A stretch of 64,000 bases of DNA, from the NCBI RefSeq assembly GCF_017254845.1, contig NZ_JAFKCU010000001.1, positions 455,048 to 519,047 on the forward strand, in the 5' to 3' direction. Origin of the DNA: Algoriphagus pacificus. Lineage in GTDB: Bacteria > Bacteroidota > Bacteroidia > Cytophagales > Cyclobacteriaceae. Of this stretch, positions 1 through 7,869 are shown one piece after another. Below the pieces are notes generated by a model. That model saw nothing but the letters and a program-made list of their open reading frames with translations, was not told the origin of the DNA and did no database searches. Position 1 is the stretch's first letter. The number at the start of each line of letters is the position of its first letter. The position numbers and the translations under genes were made by a program.

Positions 1-446
1 CATCGGTTACACTGAACGGACCATCCAAGGTCACATTTCCAGTGTTGGTGATCACATATCGGTATTCAACAACGTCACCTACCGCTGCATATGGATCTCC
101 AGATACAACCTGCTTGTCCAAACTCAACGTTCTGGTCTGGGTCGCATCCACCGTCTCGGTGTCTGTATTCGAGGTCACTCCGTTGCCACTTGCGCTTGCA
201 ACGTTGGTAACAAAGCCTGCATCCAAGTCAGCCTGGCTAATAACATAGCTGCCTGTCGCCGTCACACTCGCCTGTGGAGCCAATGGACCGTTCACGTCGG
301 CAATGCTCGCAATCTTATCATCGGTTACACTGAACGGACCATCCAAGGTCACATTTCCAGTGTTGGTGATCACATATCGGTATTCAACAACGTCACCTAC
401 CGCTGCATATGGATCTCCAGATACAACCTGCTTGTCCAAACTCAAC
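1..446 (-). repeat. Tandem 318-bp coding repeat with identical 128-bp visible overlap
   Basis: Bases 1-128 match bases 319-446 exactly, giving a period of 318 bp (106 codons) inside the surface-protein gene. Only part of the left copy is in the window. Identity at the DNA level, including third codon positions, points to recent duplication or gene conversion rather than protein-level selection alone. Confidence 0.9.
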
Positions 447-2371
447 TCATAATTCTGACAAATAGGAACAACTGTAGGGTCATCATTATCACTAGCTGTT
501 CCTGAATCATCGCTTACCTGGAATCCATTAAACTGACCAGAAGCTGATGCTTGATTTACAACTTGACCATTTTCAATATCAGTGGCCGTTATAGTATAAG
601 TAGCTGTATAAATCCAAGTTTCTCCAACACCCAAAACATCATCATCACCGGCATCTCCACTTTGATAGGTAATTGTAGAAAGTCCAACAAGAGGATCTGA
701 AATTTGAATAGTTGTCAGATCATAAGCTCCATTATTAGTAACAGTAAAGCTGTAATTAATGGTAGGGTTTAAGGTAGGATCCAAACAATCTTCGGCATCT
801 GGACCGTTTGTAGCTTCTTTTACTAATGTAAGGCTACAAGCTGCAACATTAATTGTAACAGTTACTTGGTCACTCTCACATTCCCCATCTTTAATTTGAC
901 TGACTTTATAAGTATAAATACCCGGAGTGTCAGTATTAAATGTAGGGGTTGAACCAAGTGTGGTAATACCATCAGCAGCATACCAAATTAAAGTATAACC
1001 ATTGTCTGGGGAAACTGGAATTGCTTGTTCTCCTGATAAGGATCCAACACAATAATCAAATTCCTGCTCAGTCAATATTGGAGCCTGTGGTGGTATAACA
1101 ATGTCTAAATAAGCGAATTTTTCACACTGATTTCCTCCAACGGAGAAATATTGATATCCAATTTTATAGGTATCTCCAGGACCTGCTAAAGATAAATCAA
1201 TCTCTCCAGTATTATTATTTATTGAAATAGTTCCTGTATTTGATGGCCCTGTCTCATCAATAAAAAATTCGCCACCTTGAATACCTGTAACGCTAACGTC
1301 GATACTAGGACTACACAAATCTTCTCCCTCGATTGACAATTCAGCATTTCCTAAAATAATACGAACTGGAACAGGAGAAATAAAATCGTCCAATGTTGAA
1401 GTGCTACTAGATCCAGAAGCTCTGGATTTGATAAAAATATTACCAATTGAAACACCATCACAAGTGTTACCAAGAATATCTAATAAAGCTGTAAAATTAA
1501 CTGCAGCTTCAACAAATTGATCAGCTCCATATAGTCCAGTCCCGTATGTATTGAGAACATCAATATTAGTCCCAACACTACTTTCTGCTAAAGCATTTGG
1601 ACCGGGAGTTGCTAAAACCCATGTAAACCCACCATTGCCATCAGATTCCCATTGGTAAAATTGAACATTGGTTGTACTTTCAAAATCAACAGAAATTAAG
1701 AAATCACCAACAGTTCTTCCACCATCAGGTCCAGTTGCATTAAAAGTTCCGTTACCCCCACCAACTGGAGCAACAGGAATAATGTTATTTTGTAAAAATT
1801 CAAAATCAATATTTGAATTTCCAGAATTACTTAATCTATCAGCTCCAACAAAAATCCACTGATCGCCATCTTCCTGTGGATCATTACTTTCAACTTCTGC
1901 TATATGGACAAATACATTCCCTATATCATTTTTTTGGGATGCATCTCCTGTGCCCCATTCCCAATCTGAAGGATTGTCAAAAAATTTATTTGAGCCCGCA
2001 AAAGCATTGTTAGGCAACGCATCACCTTTTAATTCATCCCTGAAATAAAAAGACGTGCTTAAATTTACAGCTTTTGGAACTCCTCCGACAATCGTAAATA
2101 CATGCCCCCCGCTTCCAGAAAGCCCTGGAAACCAGTCACCGACACCAGAAGGAGCAGGGAAATTTGATCTTAAATCACCATCAATTCCAAATCCTCCTGA
2201 TGGATTGACAACATTTATTGTTGTCTGTGCAATTGCAAGATTCGAGACTAGAAAAAATAAAATCATTAAAAACTTGAAAGTCTTTAAGGAATCTATTTCC
2301 TTTTTTACCCTTTCGAAAAATCCACTTGATTGTGGTCGGGGGTTGAATTGACAATTGGATAAAGTGTCCAT
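1..2371 (-). CDS. Large secreted DUF7507/DUF11-repeat surface protein (C-terminus beyond the left edge)
   Basis: Reading the minus strand from the ATG at 2371 gives one open frame of at least 790 residues that runs off the window. An extended N-terminus (about 30 residues) precedes a hydrophobic signal segment ending near LFFLVSNLAIAQ, so the protein is probably exported. A beta-rich region with no domain I recognise follows, then an Ig-like stretch (about residues 430-500), then DUF11/DUF7507-type repeats. The last visible repeats begin LSLDKQVVSGDPYAAVGDVV and recur with a 106-residue period. Such proteins in Bacteroidota are usually large cell-surface adhesins or gliding-associated proteins, often secreted by the type IX system. 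The C-terminal sorting domain would lie outside the window, so the exact role stays open. Confidence 0.85.
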   Translation of the reverse strand, partial: MDTLSNCQFNPRPQSSGFFERVKKEIDSLKTFKFLMILFFLVSNLAIAQTTINVVNPSGGFGIDGDLRSNFPAPSGVGDWFPGLSGSGGHVFTIVGGVPKAVNLSTSFYFRDELKGDALPNNAFAGSNKFFDNPSDWEWGTGDASQKNDIGNVFVHIAEVESNDPQEDGDQWIFVGADRLSNSGNSNIDFEFLQNNIIPVAPVGGGNGTFNATGPDGGRTVGDFLISVDFESTTNVQFYQWESDGNGGFTWVLATPGPNALAESSVGTNIDVLNTYGTGLYGADQFVEAAVNFTALLDILGNTCDGVSIGNIFIKSRASGSSSTSTLDDFISPVPVRIILGNAELSIEGEDLCSPSIDVSVTGIQGGEFFIDETGPSNTGTISINNNTGEIDLSLAGPGDTYKIGYQYFSVGGNQCEKFAYLDIVIPPQAPILTEQEFDYCVGSLSGEQAIPVSPDNGYTLIWYAADGITTLGSTPTFNTDTPGIYTYKVSQIKDGECESDQVTVTINVAACSLTLVKEATNGPDAEDCLDPTLNPTINYSFTVTNNGAYDLTTIQISDPLVGLSTITYQSGDAGDDDVLGVGETWIYTATYTITATDIENGQVVNQASASGQFNGFQVSDDSGTASDNDDPTVVPICQNYELSLDKQVVSGDPYAAVGDVVEYRYVITNTGNVTLDGPFSVTDDKIASIADVNGPLAPQASVTATGSYVISQADLDAGFVTNVASASGNGVTSNTDTETVDATQTRTLSLDKQVVSGDPYAAVGDVVEYRYVITNTGNVTLDGPFSVTD

Positions 2372-2872
2372 ATCGTTATTATTTAAAATTTTTCGAGTTC
2401 GTAAAGCTTTTTTCAATAATTTACTTTTACCTATTTCTTGTTGAATTATTCTAATTTTTAAAAGTCAAAACCATAAATAATTCAACATTTTACACCAAAA
2501 GGATTTCATTTTCTCTTCTTATTTCTCACCTGAAATACGAATGTCAATCCTAATTTGCGTTAAAAATACATTTTTTTGCTTTTCATATCCAAACAAATCG
2601 AGAAAAATTTTTTTATGTAATGCAATTTTTTTGGTATGAAATTAATTTTCGAGTATTCGAAACTCGTTTTTTTGACTAAAGATTGACAAAAAATAGCCTT
2701 TAAGGCTTTTAAACACTTACTCCCAAATCGTTAAAGAATTTGAGGCAGGATTTTTTTTATTTTAACCTTTGATAAAAAAAAATTCGTCAAATAGGGATCT
2801 ATTCTAAATCTGCAGCTTTTCAATCATAAATTGTCCATTTACCCAAAAGCTCTAAAAAACACCAAACCCAAT
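2372..2872. other. AT-rich divergent intergenic region
   Basis: This 500-bp region separates the divergent surface-protein and aldehyde dehydrogenase genes and must hold both promoters. It is very A/T-rich with many homopolymer runs. A short palindrome (AGCCTTTAAGGCT) lies near 2696-2708. I see no convincing ORF; a TTG codon at 2831 is in frame with the dehydrogenase, but the ATG at 2873 is the better start. Confidence 0.6.
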
Positions 2873-4282
2873 ATGAATCAAGAATTTGCCAATTCTTTCA
2901 AAGCGCAAAAAAACACCTCTATCAAATGGAGAAGCTCTACTGTTGATGAAAGAATTTCTAGAATAAAACTTATCGAAAAATGGATCAAAACAAATCAGCA
3001 AAAAATCAGAGAGGCAGTTTATCTAGATTTTAAAAAACCATTTGCTGAAACAGATCTTAGTGAAATATACCCAGTTACCTCAGAAATTAACCACGCAGTT
3101 AAGAATCTAAAAAATTGGATGAAACCGACCAAAGTGTCTTCGACACTATCAATGGCTGGTACTAAAGGGAGGATTATTTATGAGCCAAAAGGTACTTCAC
3201 TAATTATCAGCCCTTGGAATTACCCATTCAATTTGGCTGTTGGCCCCTTGATTTCAGCTCTTGCTGCCGGCTGTACTGCTATTATAAAACCTTCTGAATT
3301 GACTCCGCATACTTCCCTTTTACTTCAGGAAATGGTTCAGCAACTTTTTAAAGACTCAGAAGTTGCAGTCTTTACTGGAGATGCAGAAGTCTCTCAGGAA
3401 CTATTAAAGCTACCTTTTGACCATATCTTTTTTACTGGAAGTCCGAGAGTTGGAAAACTGATCATGAAAGCTGCTTCGGAGCATCTAAGCTCGGTAACTT
3501 TAGAATTGGGAGGAAAATCACCAGCTATAGTCCATCAATCAGCAGACCTAAAAGACACAGCAGAAAAGATCATTTCTGGTAAATTCTTAAACTGTGGCCA
3601 GACTTGCATCGCACCGGATTACCTTGTAGTTCATGAATCTGCAAAAGATCATCTTCTGATGGAACTCAAAATTGCGATTCAAAAAATGTATGATTCTGAC
3701 TACAAGGGTATCGAAAATTCAAAAGATTTAGCAAGAATCATTAATGTCAAGAATTTTGAAAGATTGAATCACTTGATCCAAGATGCACTCGATAAAGGTG
3801 CTAAAATCGAATTTGGAGCTTCGGTCAATCCTGACTCCTTATATATAGAACCAACCATACTATCCAATCTTAATGAACAAATGCATATAATGGAGGAAGA
3901 AATATTTGGTCCGATCCTTCCTGTACTCACATTTAAAGACATTTCTGAAGTGATTGAACAAGTCAATTCCAAACCTAAACCCTTGGCTCTCTATTATTTT
4001 GGACAAAAGGATGAAGATCAAGAAAAGGTATTGAATGAAACCAGTTCTGGAAATGCAGTCATCAACGACTGTGTGCTTCATTACCTCCACCCCAACCTAC
4101 CTTTTGGAGGCGTAAATAATAGTGGTCTGGGAAAAGCCCATGGTTATTTTGGCTATCTTTCTTTTTCCAATGAAAAGGGGATTTTAAAACAAAGAGTGGG
4201 GTTTAACAATTCTACTATGGTAAAGCCTCCTTATGATGGGAAAACAAAAAAAATTATTTCAACTCTGATCAAATGGTTATGA
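2873..4282 (+). CDS. Aldehyde dehydrogenase family protein (ALDH3-like)
   Basis: This 469-residue protein is an NAD(P)-dependent aldehyde dehydrogenase that would oxidise an aldehyde to the acid. The cofactor-binding region holds SPWNYPFN and the later FTGSPRVGK segment. The general-base Glu is about residue 211 (TLELGGKSP) and the catalytic Cys about residue 241 (FLNCGQTC). The length and the lack of a long C-terminus resemble the class 3, fatty-aldehyde-type branch. The ATG at 2873 was preferred to an in-frame TTG at 2831. Its last four bases overlap the next gene (ATGA), so the two are probably translationally coupled. The natural substrate cannot be read from sequence. Confidence 0.93.
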   Translation: MNQEFANSFKAQKNTSIKWRSSTVDERISRIKLIEKWIKTNQQKIREAVYLDFKKPFAETDLSEIYPVTSEINHAVKNLKNWMKPTKVSSTLSMAGTKGRIIYEPKGTSLIISPWNYPFNLAVGPLISALAAGCTAIIKPSELTPHTSLLLQEMVQQLFKDSEVAVFTGDAEVSQELLKLPFDHIFFTGSPRVGKLIMKAASEHLSSVTLELGGKSPAIVHQSADLKDTAEKIISGKFLNCGQTCIAPDYLVVHESAKDHLLMELKIAIQKMYDSDYKGIENSKDLARIINVKNFERLNHLIQDALDKGAKIEFGASVNPDSLYIEPTILSNLNEQMHIMEEEIFGPILPVLTFKDISEVIEQVNSKPKPLALYYFGQKDEDQEKVLNETSSGNAVINDCVLHYLHPNLPFGGVNNSGLGKAHGYFGYLSFSNEKGILKQRVGFNNSTMVKPPYDGKTKKIISTLIKWL

Positions 4283-5145
4283 ACAAACTGATTTTTAAAC
4301 TTCGCTTTTTAATAGTGCTATCTTTTTCGATTGTTCTATTCTCTTGTAATAATGATTCTGAAAACCCAGCTGCTGAACTTGAAGCGATAGACATTCTTAA
4401 TGAATCCTATGGCTCAACTGCTGAAAATTCTATGGATGTCTATTTACCAGCAGGAAGATCCACTTCAGAAACACCTTTATTTATATACATTCATGGAGGG
4501 GCTTGGGTGAGTGGGGACAAAAGTGAAATCCAGACTTTCCGATCTCTAGTAGAAACCTCTTTCCCGGACTATGCGATTATTTCTTTGAATTACACCTTAT
4601 TAAATCTTGGGACAGGGGCCGGCCAATTCCCTGATCAGGAAAATGATATCATAGACGCCATCAATTATATCCTTTCAAAAACAAATGAATGGAATATTTC
4701 CAAAAATATAATCTTAGCTGGAGCAAGTGCCGGAGGACATTTGGCTTTGCTTCATGCCTATAAGCATCAAGAAATCGGAAATATCCAAGCTGTATTGGCT
4801 TTATTCCCACCGACTGATTTAGTGTCATTATATGACTTTAATTCTTTGACTCAGCAGGGTTTACAAATCTTGGTAAATGGAACTCCAGATAGTAATCCAA
4901 CTGGATATGCTCAATCAAGTCCCATTACCTTTGTCAATTCGAACAGTATTCCTACGGTTTTCTTCCATGGTACAGCGGATATAGTTGTTCCAGTAACGCA
5001 AAGCGAAATTCTAGCAGAGAAATTAGAGGAAAACAATGTTCCTTATTATTTCGAAGCCTATCCAGGAGAAGGGCATGGGTTTGATTTCGGCCCGTATGCA
5101 GAGGTGATCCAAAAAGCAGCTGACTTTATAGAAGGGGAATTATAG
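4279..5145 (+). CDS. Alpha/beta-hydrolase lipoprotein (BD-FAE/carboxylesterase-like)
   Basis: Translation from the ATG that overlaps the dehydrogenase stop gives a 288-residue lipoprotein with lipobox LFSC (Cys 23). An alternative ATG lies two codons upstream. The oxyanion motif is HGGAW, the nucleophile elbow is GASAGG (Ser about 150), and the acid and His are HGTAD and GEGHGF near the C-terminus. It is therefore likely an envelope-anchored esterase or lipase acting on a small ester or acylated substrate. Coupling with the aldehyde dehydrogenase could mean that alcohols or aldehydes released by ester cleavage are oxidised next, but that is inference. Confidence 0.88.
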   Translation: MNKLIFKLRFLIVLSFSIVLFSCNNDSENPAAELEAIDILNESYGSTAENSMDVYLPAGRSTSETPLFIYIHGGAWVSGDKSEIQTFRSLVETSFPDYAIISLNYTLLNLGTGAGQFPDQENDIIDAINYILSKTNEWNISKNIILAGASAGGHLALLHAYKHQEIGNIQAVLALFPPTDLVSLYDFNSLTQQGLQILVNGTPDSNPTGYAQSSPITFVNSNSIPTVFFHGTADIVVPVTQSEILAEKLEENNVPYYFEAYPGEGHGFDFGPYAEVIQKAADFIEGEL

Positions 5146-5154
5146 AAATAAAAA

Positions 5155-5174
5155 AACCCCGACTTAGCGGGGTT
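5155..5174. terminator. Bidirectional intrinsic terminator
   Basis: A 7-bp stem (AACCCCG/CGGGGTT) with a 6-base loop is flanked by an A-run on the left and a T-rich stretch on the right. It sits between the convergent esterase and sigma-factor operons. Confidence 0.8.
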
Positions 5175-5183
5175 ACCAATTTT

Positions 5184-5417
5184 TCAGACTCTTTGAAGTC
5201 CCGTAGACTGCGCTCTAGATTTTATAGCGTTTACTACTTTTTCCGAAGGATGAAGCTGGATTTGATCTAATTGCTCTAACGTGCTCAGCATTTCTACATA
5301 TTCTTGCATCAACGACTCGTCATTGTGCAAGGCTTGCACTAAAAGCTCTTGCTCTTCCTCCGTCATTTCCTGATAGATATATCGTACCAGGTCATTTGGG
5401 GTAAATAGTTTTATCAT
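5184..5417 (-). CDS. Small acidic protein downstream of ECF sigma factor (possible regulatory partner)
   Basis: A 77-residue acidic, helix-rich protein without signal peptide or membrane segment. It begins MIKLFTPNDLV; another in-frame ATG lies three codons upstream (5426). Its 5' end overlaps the 3' end of the sigma-factor gene by 26 bases, so the two are co-translated. The position and the TEEEQELLVQAL segment resemble the short anti-sigma-like partners common in Bacteroidota, but there is no recognisable zinc-binding anti-sigma motif, so the role is an inference. Confidence 0.75.
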   Translation of the reverse strand: MIKLFTPNDLVRYIYQEMTEEEQELLVQALHNDESLMQEYVEMLSTLEQLDQIQLHPSEKVVNAIKSRAQSTGLQRV

Positions 5418-5994
5418 AGGCAACATTAAGGTGTTTCATTTTCTTTCTTAAATGGATTAGAGCATATCGCATTCTTCCCAAAGCAGTATTAATACTCACT
5501 CCGGTCTGGTCTGCAATCTCCTGAAAACTCAGGTCTAAATAATGCCTCATAATCAGCACTTCTTTCTGGGCTTCAGGTAGCTCATCTATTAGCTTCTTCA
5601 CAAGTTCGATTGTCTCATCTCGCATTTGCCTATCTTCGATCGTTTCTTCAGCAAATCTCAGAGAGTTAAAGATATTTGAACCATCTTCCATTTGGATCAT
5701 GGGATATCTTTTCGCTTTCCTAAAATGATCAATCGCCAAGTTATGCGCGATTCGCATAACCCATGGTTGAAATTTTCCCTCCTCATTGTATTTATCTGAG
5801 TGCAGTGTCTGCACCACTTTGACAAATACCTCCTGCAGCAGGTCTTCAGCAATAGCCTGATCCTTCACGATCAGGAAAATTGTGGTATACAATTTACTTT
5901 GGTATCGATCTACCAAGAGATCAAAAGCAGCGTCGTTTCCATTTCTATACTGAGCTATCAACTCGCTGTCTTGAGGACCTTTTCTCTTACTCAT
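5392..5994 (-). CDS. ECF-type RNA polymerase sigma-70 factor
   Basis: A 200-residue group 4 sigma factor. Region 2 is visible as YRNGNDAAFDLLVDRYQ, EDLLQEVFVKV and the helix containing FQPWVMRIAHNLAIDHFRK. Region 4 is LPEAQKEVLIMRHYLDLSF followed by the QEIADQTGVSINTALGRMR helix-turn-helix. The ATG at 5994 (MSKRKG) is preferred over one seven codons upstream. It would direct RNA polymerase to its own promoter set. The partner gene follows directly, and the convergent terminator closes the operon. The regulon cannot be read from the window. Confidence 0.95.
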   Translation of the reverse strand: MSKRKGPQDSELIAQYRNGNDAAFDLLVDRYQSKLYTTIFLIVKDQAIAEDLLQEVFVKVVQTLHSDKYNEEGKFQPWVMRIAHNLAIDHFRKAKRYPMIQMEDGSNIFNSLRFAEETIEDRQMRDETIELVKKLIDELPEAQKEVLIMRHYLDLSFQEIADQTGVSINTALGRMRYALIHLRKKMKHLNVAYDKTIYPK

Positions 5995-6343
5995 CTTCAG
6001 TTGGTTTATGAACAACGTAGAAGTCTATACCATAGTATTATTTAAGTGTGAAACAAAATGAAACAGTTTTAAAAATATGATTTCAAATACTTCTCTGCAA
6101 AGAATTATCAAGATTTAAATTTATTAGTCGAATAAATTTTTGGCATCAAAATTTCCTTTCGCCAAACCTCAAATTGACACACTTTTATAGAGATCTCCCT
6201 GAAAATCGGAATTACGATGACCCAATGACCATGCCAAAAAATGTTAAAATTCACTGTGAGGCAAAAGGAATTTAAGTAATACTTGGCGGGAGTTTTACAG
6301 TCCTTTCATTACCTTCGTGCTTATAGAATTTAAATTAAAGAAG
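5995..6343. other. Divergent intergenic region with two promoters expected
   Basis: This 350-bp region lies between the sigma-factor operon and the DUF3127 gene. Near 6309-6316 a TACCTTCG sequence resembles the Bacteroidota -7 element (TAnnTTTG) for the rightward gene. No ORF or RNA was recognised. Confidence 0.4.
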
Positions 6344-6700
6344 ATGGAATTAAGCGGAAAAATTATCCAGATTTTACCTGAAGTAAGTGGTAATTCCAGA
6401 AGTGGAAACGCATGGAGAAAGCAAGAATATATTTTAGAAACCGGCGGAAATTATCCTAAGAAAGTTTGTCTTTCTATTTGGAGTGATAAAATTGACCAGT
6501 TTGCAATGCAAGTAGGCGAGCAGGTCACCTTGGGGGTAGATTTGGAAAGCCGCGAATACAATGGCAGATGGTATACCGAGGTAAAGGCTTATAAGGTTGA
6601 TAGAACTGGAGCCGCAAATCATTCTTCCCCTTCTTCCAACAGCATGCCTGAAGTAAGCAGTTTCCATTCAGACAGCGAAGAAGATACCCTTCCATTTTAA
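6344..6700 (+). CDS. DUF3127 protein, OB-fold-like with SSB-type acidic tail
   Basis: A 118-residue protein starting MELSGKIIQIL, with the ATG preceded by an A-rich AAAGAAG. The first 90 residues match the DUF3127 pattern (GKIIQILPE, QEYILETGG, KVCLSIWSDK, EVTLGVDLESREYNGRWYTE-like order), a small beta-barrel related to nucleic-acid-binding OB folds. A low-complexity Ser/Asn linker leads to a C-terminal SEEDTLPF, strongly reminiscent of the acidic DDDIPF tail by which single-stranded-DNA-binding protein recruits repair partners. DNA or RNA metabolism is therefore plausible but not shown. It lies 15 bp before the next gene and is probably co-transcribed with it. Confidence 0.85.
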   Translation: MELSGKIIQILPEVSGNSRSGNAWRKQEYILETGGNYPKKVCLSIWSDKIDQFAMQVGEQVTLGVDLESREYNGRWYTEVKAYKVDRTGAANHSSPSSNSMPEVSSFHSDSEEDTLPF

Positions 6701-6715
6701 TTAAAGCTTTTAAAC

Positions 6716-7174
6716 ATGTGGGATGATTTTGATGAAAATTCGGAATGGGATGATGAAGACAAAGAAAACTTCGAAAACCAGCAAAATCGGATTTACAAAC
6801 ATCCTTTGATGAAAAAAGCGAAGGAAATCGTCGGGCTTACCCATGCTTTGGTGGGAAGCCTTGACGAGGCACGAAAGGAATTATATGGTGGTCTGATGAT
6901 GGAGGACGCCACTGTCATGAGCGCTAAATTTGCCGGAGCAGAAGCAATTGATGATTTTGTCGCAAAAATGGAAAATGCAGTCATTATGAAAGTTCATGCA
7001 AAAAATCTCAGAGCAATGACTTTTCAGCTGGCTGTGGAATCCACCCATGCCGAGGAGCATTTACAATTACTTCGTGATGCAATCGAGGAATACAGAATCT
7101 TATTTAAAGAATGGATCAATGGATTTGATTCTTCTGAAAAATACGATGATGGCTGGGGAATATTTACAGACTAA
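6716..7174 (+). CDS. Conserved hypothetical acidic helical protein
   Basis: A 152-residue soluble protein with a very acidic N-terminus (MWDDFDENSEWDDEDKENF) followed by a predicted mostly helical body (KKAKEIVGLTHALVGSL, DDFVAKMENAVIMKVHAKNL, HAEEHLQLLRDAIEEYRILF). I do not recognise a named domain. It sits 15 bp after the DUF3127 gene, so an operon is likely. Its stop overlaps, tail to tail, the stop of the small membrane-protein gene on the other strand. Confidence 0.8.
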   Translation: MWDDFDENSEWDDEDKENFENQQNRIYKHPLMKKAKEIVGLTHALVGSLDEARKELYGGLMMEDATVMSAKFAGAEAIDDFVAKMENAVIMKVHAKNLRAMTFQLAVESTHAEEHLQLLRDAIEEYRILFKEWINGFDSSEKYDDGWGIFTD

Positions 7175-7320
7175 ATACTTCCTCCACCAAAACTAAAGCC
7201 CATCCAGGCCCCAAAAGCCATTAATCCGAGCGTAATGCCAATCATTAATAGGAGAACATTCAATGGGATTTCCCACTTTTCTCCTCCCACAGTAAACCGA
7301 ATAGGCTTTTTCCAATCCAT
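7171..7320 (-). CDS. Small one-segment membrane protein (49 aa)
   Basis: The minus strand reads from an ATG at 7320 to a stop at 7171-7173. It encodes a basic, hydrophilic start (MDWKKPIRFTVGGEKWEIP), one hydrophobic helix (NVLLLMIGITLGLMAFGAW) and a Gly-rich end. Signal-like topology without a cleavage motif suggests a single-pass inner-membrane mini-protein. It is shorter than usual ORF thresholds. It follows purE, with the 7332-7351 hairpin between them, and overlaps the convergent gene by four bases. Function unknown. Confidence 0.6.
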   Translation of the reverse strand: MDWKKPIRFTVGGEKWEIPLNVLLLMIGITLGLMAFGAWMGFSFGGGSI

Positions 7321-7331
7321 AGGATAAAATT

Positions 7332-7351
7332 AATGCGGCATAAGCCGCATT
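7332..7351. terminator. Hairpin terminator next to purE
   Basis: A perfect 8-bp stem (AATGCGGC/GCCGCATT) with loop ATAA is followed on the plus strand by TTTTTATTT. The plus direction would end transcripts coming from the 6344-7174 genes; the minus direction would end purKE more weakly. Confidence 0.7.
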
Positions 7352-7353
7352 TT

Positions 7354-7869
7354 TTATTTATTTAAGATCTTTCTCCAACCCTTTTCTTCAATCTGAAGGG
7401 CTGAGTCCTCAACTTTTTCTCTTAGCGTGGTTTTAAATTGATCCATTTTACTCCCAACTTCCGAATTAAATGCTCCGACAATAGATGCTGCCAAAATCCC
7501 TGCATTTTTACCTCCATTTAATGCAACAGTGGCAACGGGAATACCGGAAGGCATCTGCAAGATCGACAAGATACTATCCCATCCATCTATTGAATTTGAG
7601 CTTTTTATAGGAACTCCAATCACAGGTAAACTAGTCAGGGAAGCAACCATTCCAGGCAAATGCGCTGCACCTCCAGCTCCGGCAACAATTACTTTTATTC
7701 CTCTTTCCCTAGCTGATTCTGCATAGTCGATCATCCTTCTGGGTGTTCTATGGGCAGAAACTACCGTCAGTTCATAGCCTACTCCTAGTTCTTCTAAAAA
7801 TTGTGCAGCTTCTGCCATGATTGGCAAATCAGACTGGCTTCCCATGATAATTCCTACTGATGGCTTCAT
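7354..7869 (-). CDS. purE: N5-carboxyaminoimidazole ribonucleotide mutase (PurE class I)
   Basis: A 171-residue PurE converting N5-CAIR to CAIR in de novo purine synthesis. The family signatures are the GSQSDLP phosphate-binding motif near the N-terminus, VSAHRTP with the catalytic His (about residue 41), and the GAGGAAHLPG loop. Length is typical for class I. Its ATG shares one base with the stop of purK (TAATG), so translational coupling is expected and the two enzymes act consecutively in the pathway. Confidence 0.97.
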   Translation of the reverse strand: MKPSVGIIMGSQSDLPIMAEAAQFLEELGVGYELTVVSAHRTPRRMIDYAESARERGIKVIVAGAGGAAHLPGMVASLTSLPVIGVPIKSSNSIDGWDSILSILQMPSGIPVATVALNGGKNAGILAASIVGAFNSEVGSKMDQFKTTLREKVEDSALQIEEKGWRKILNK

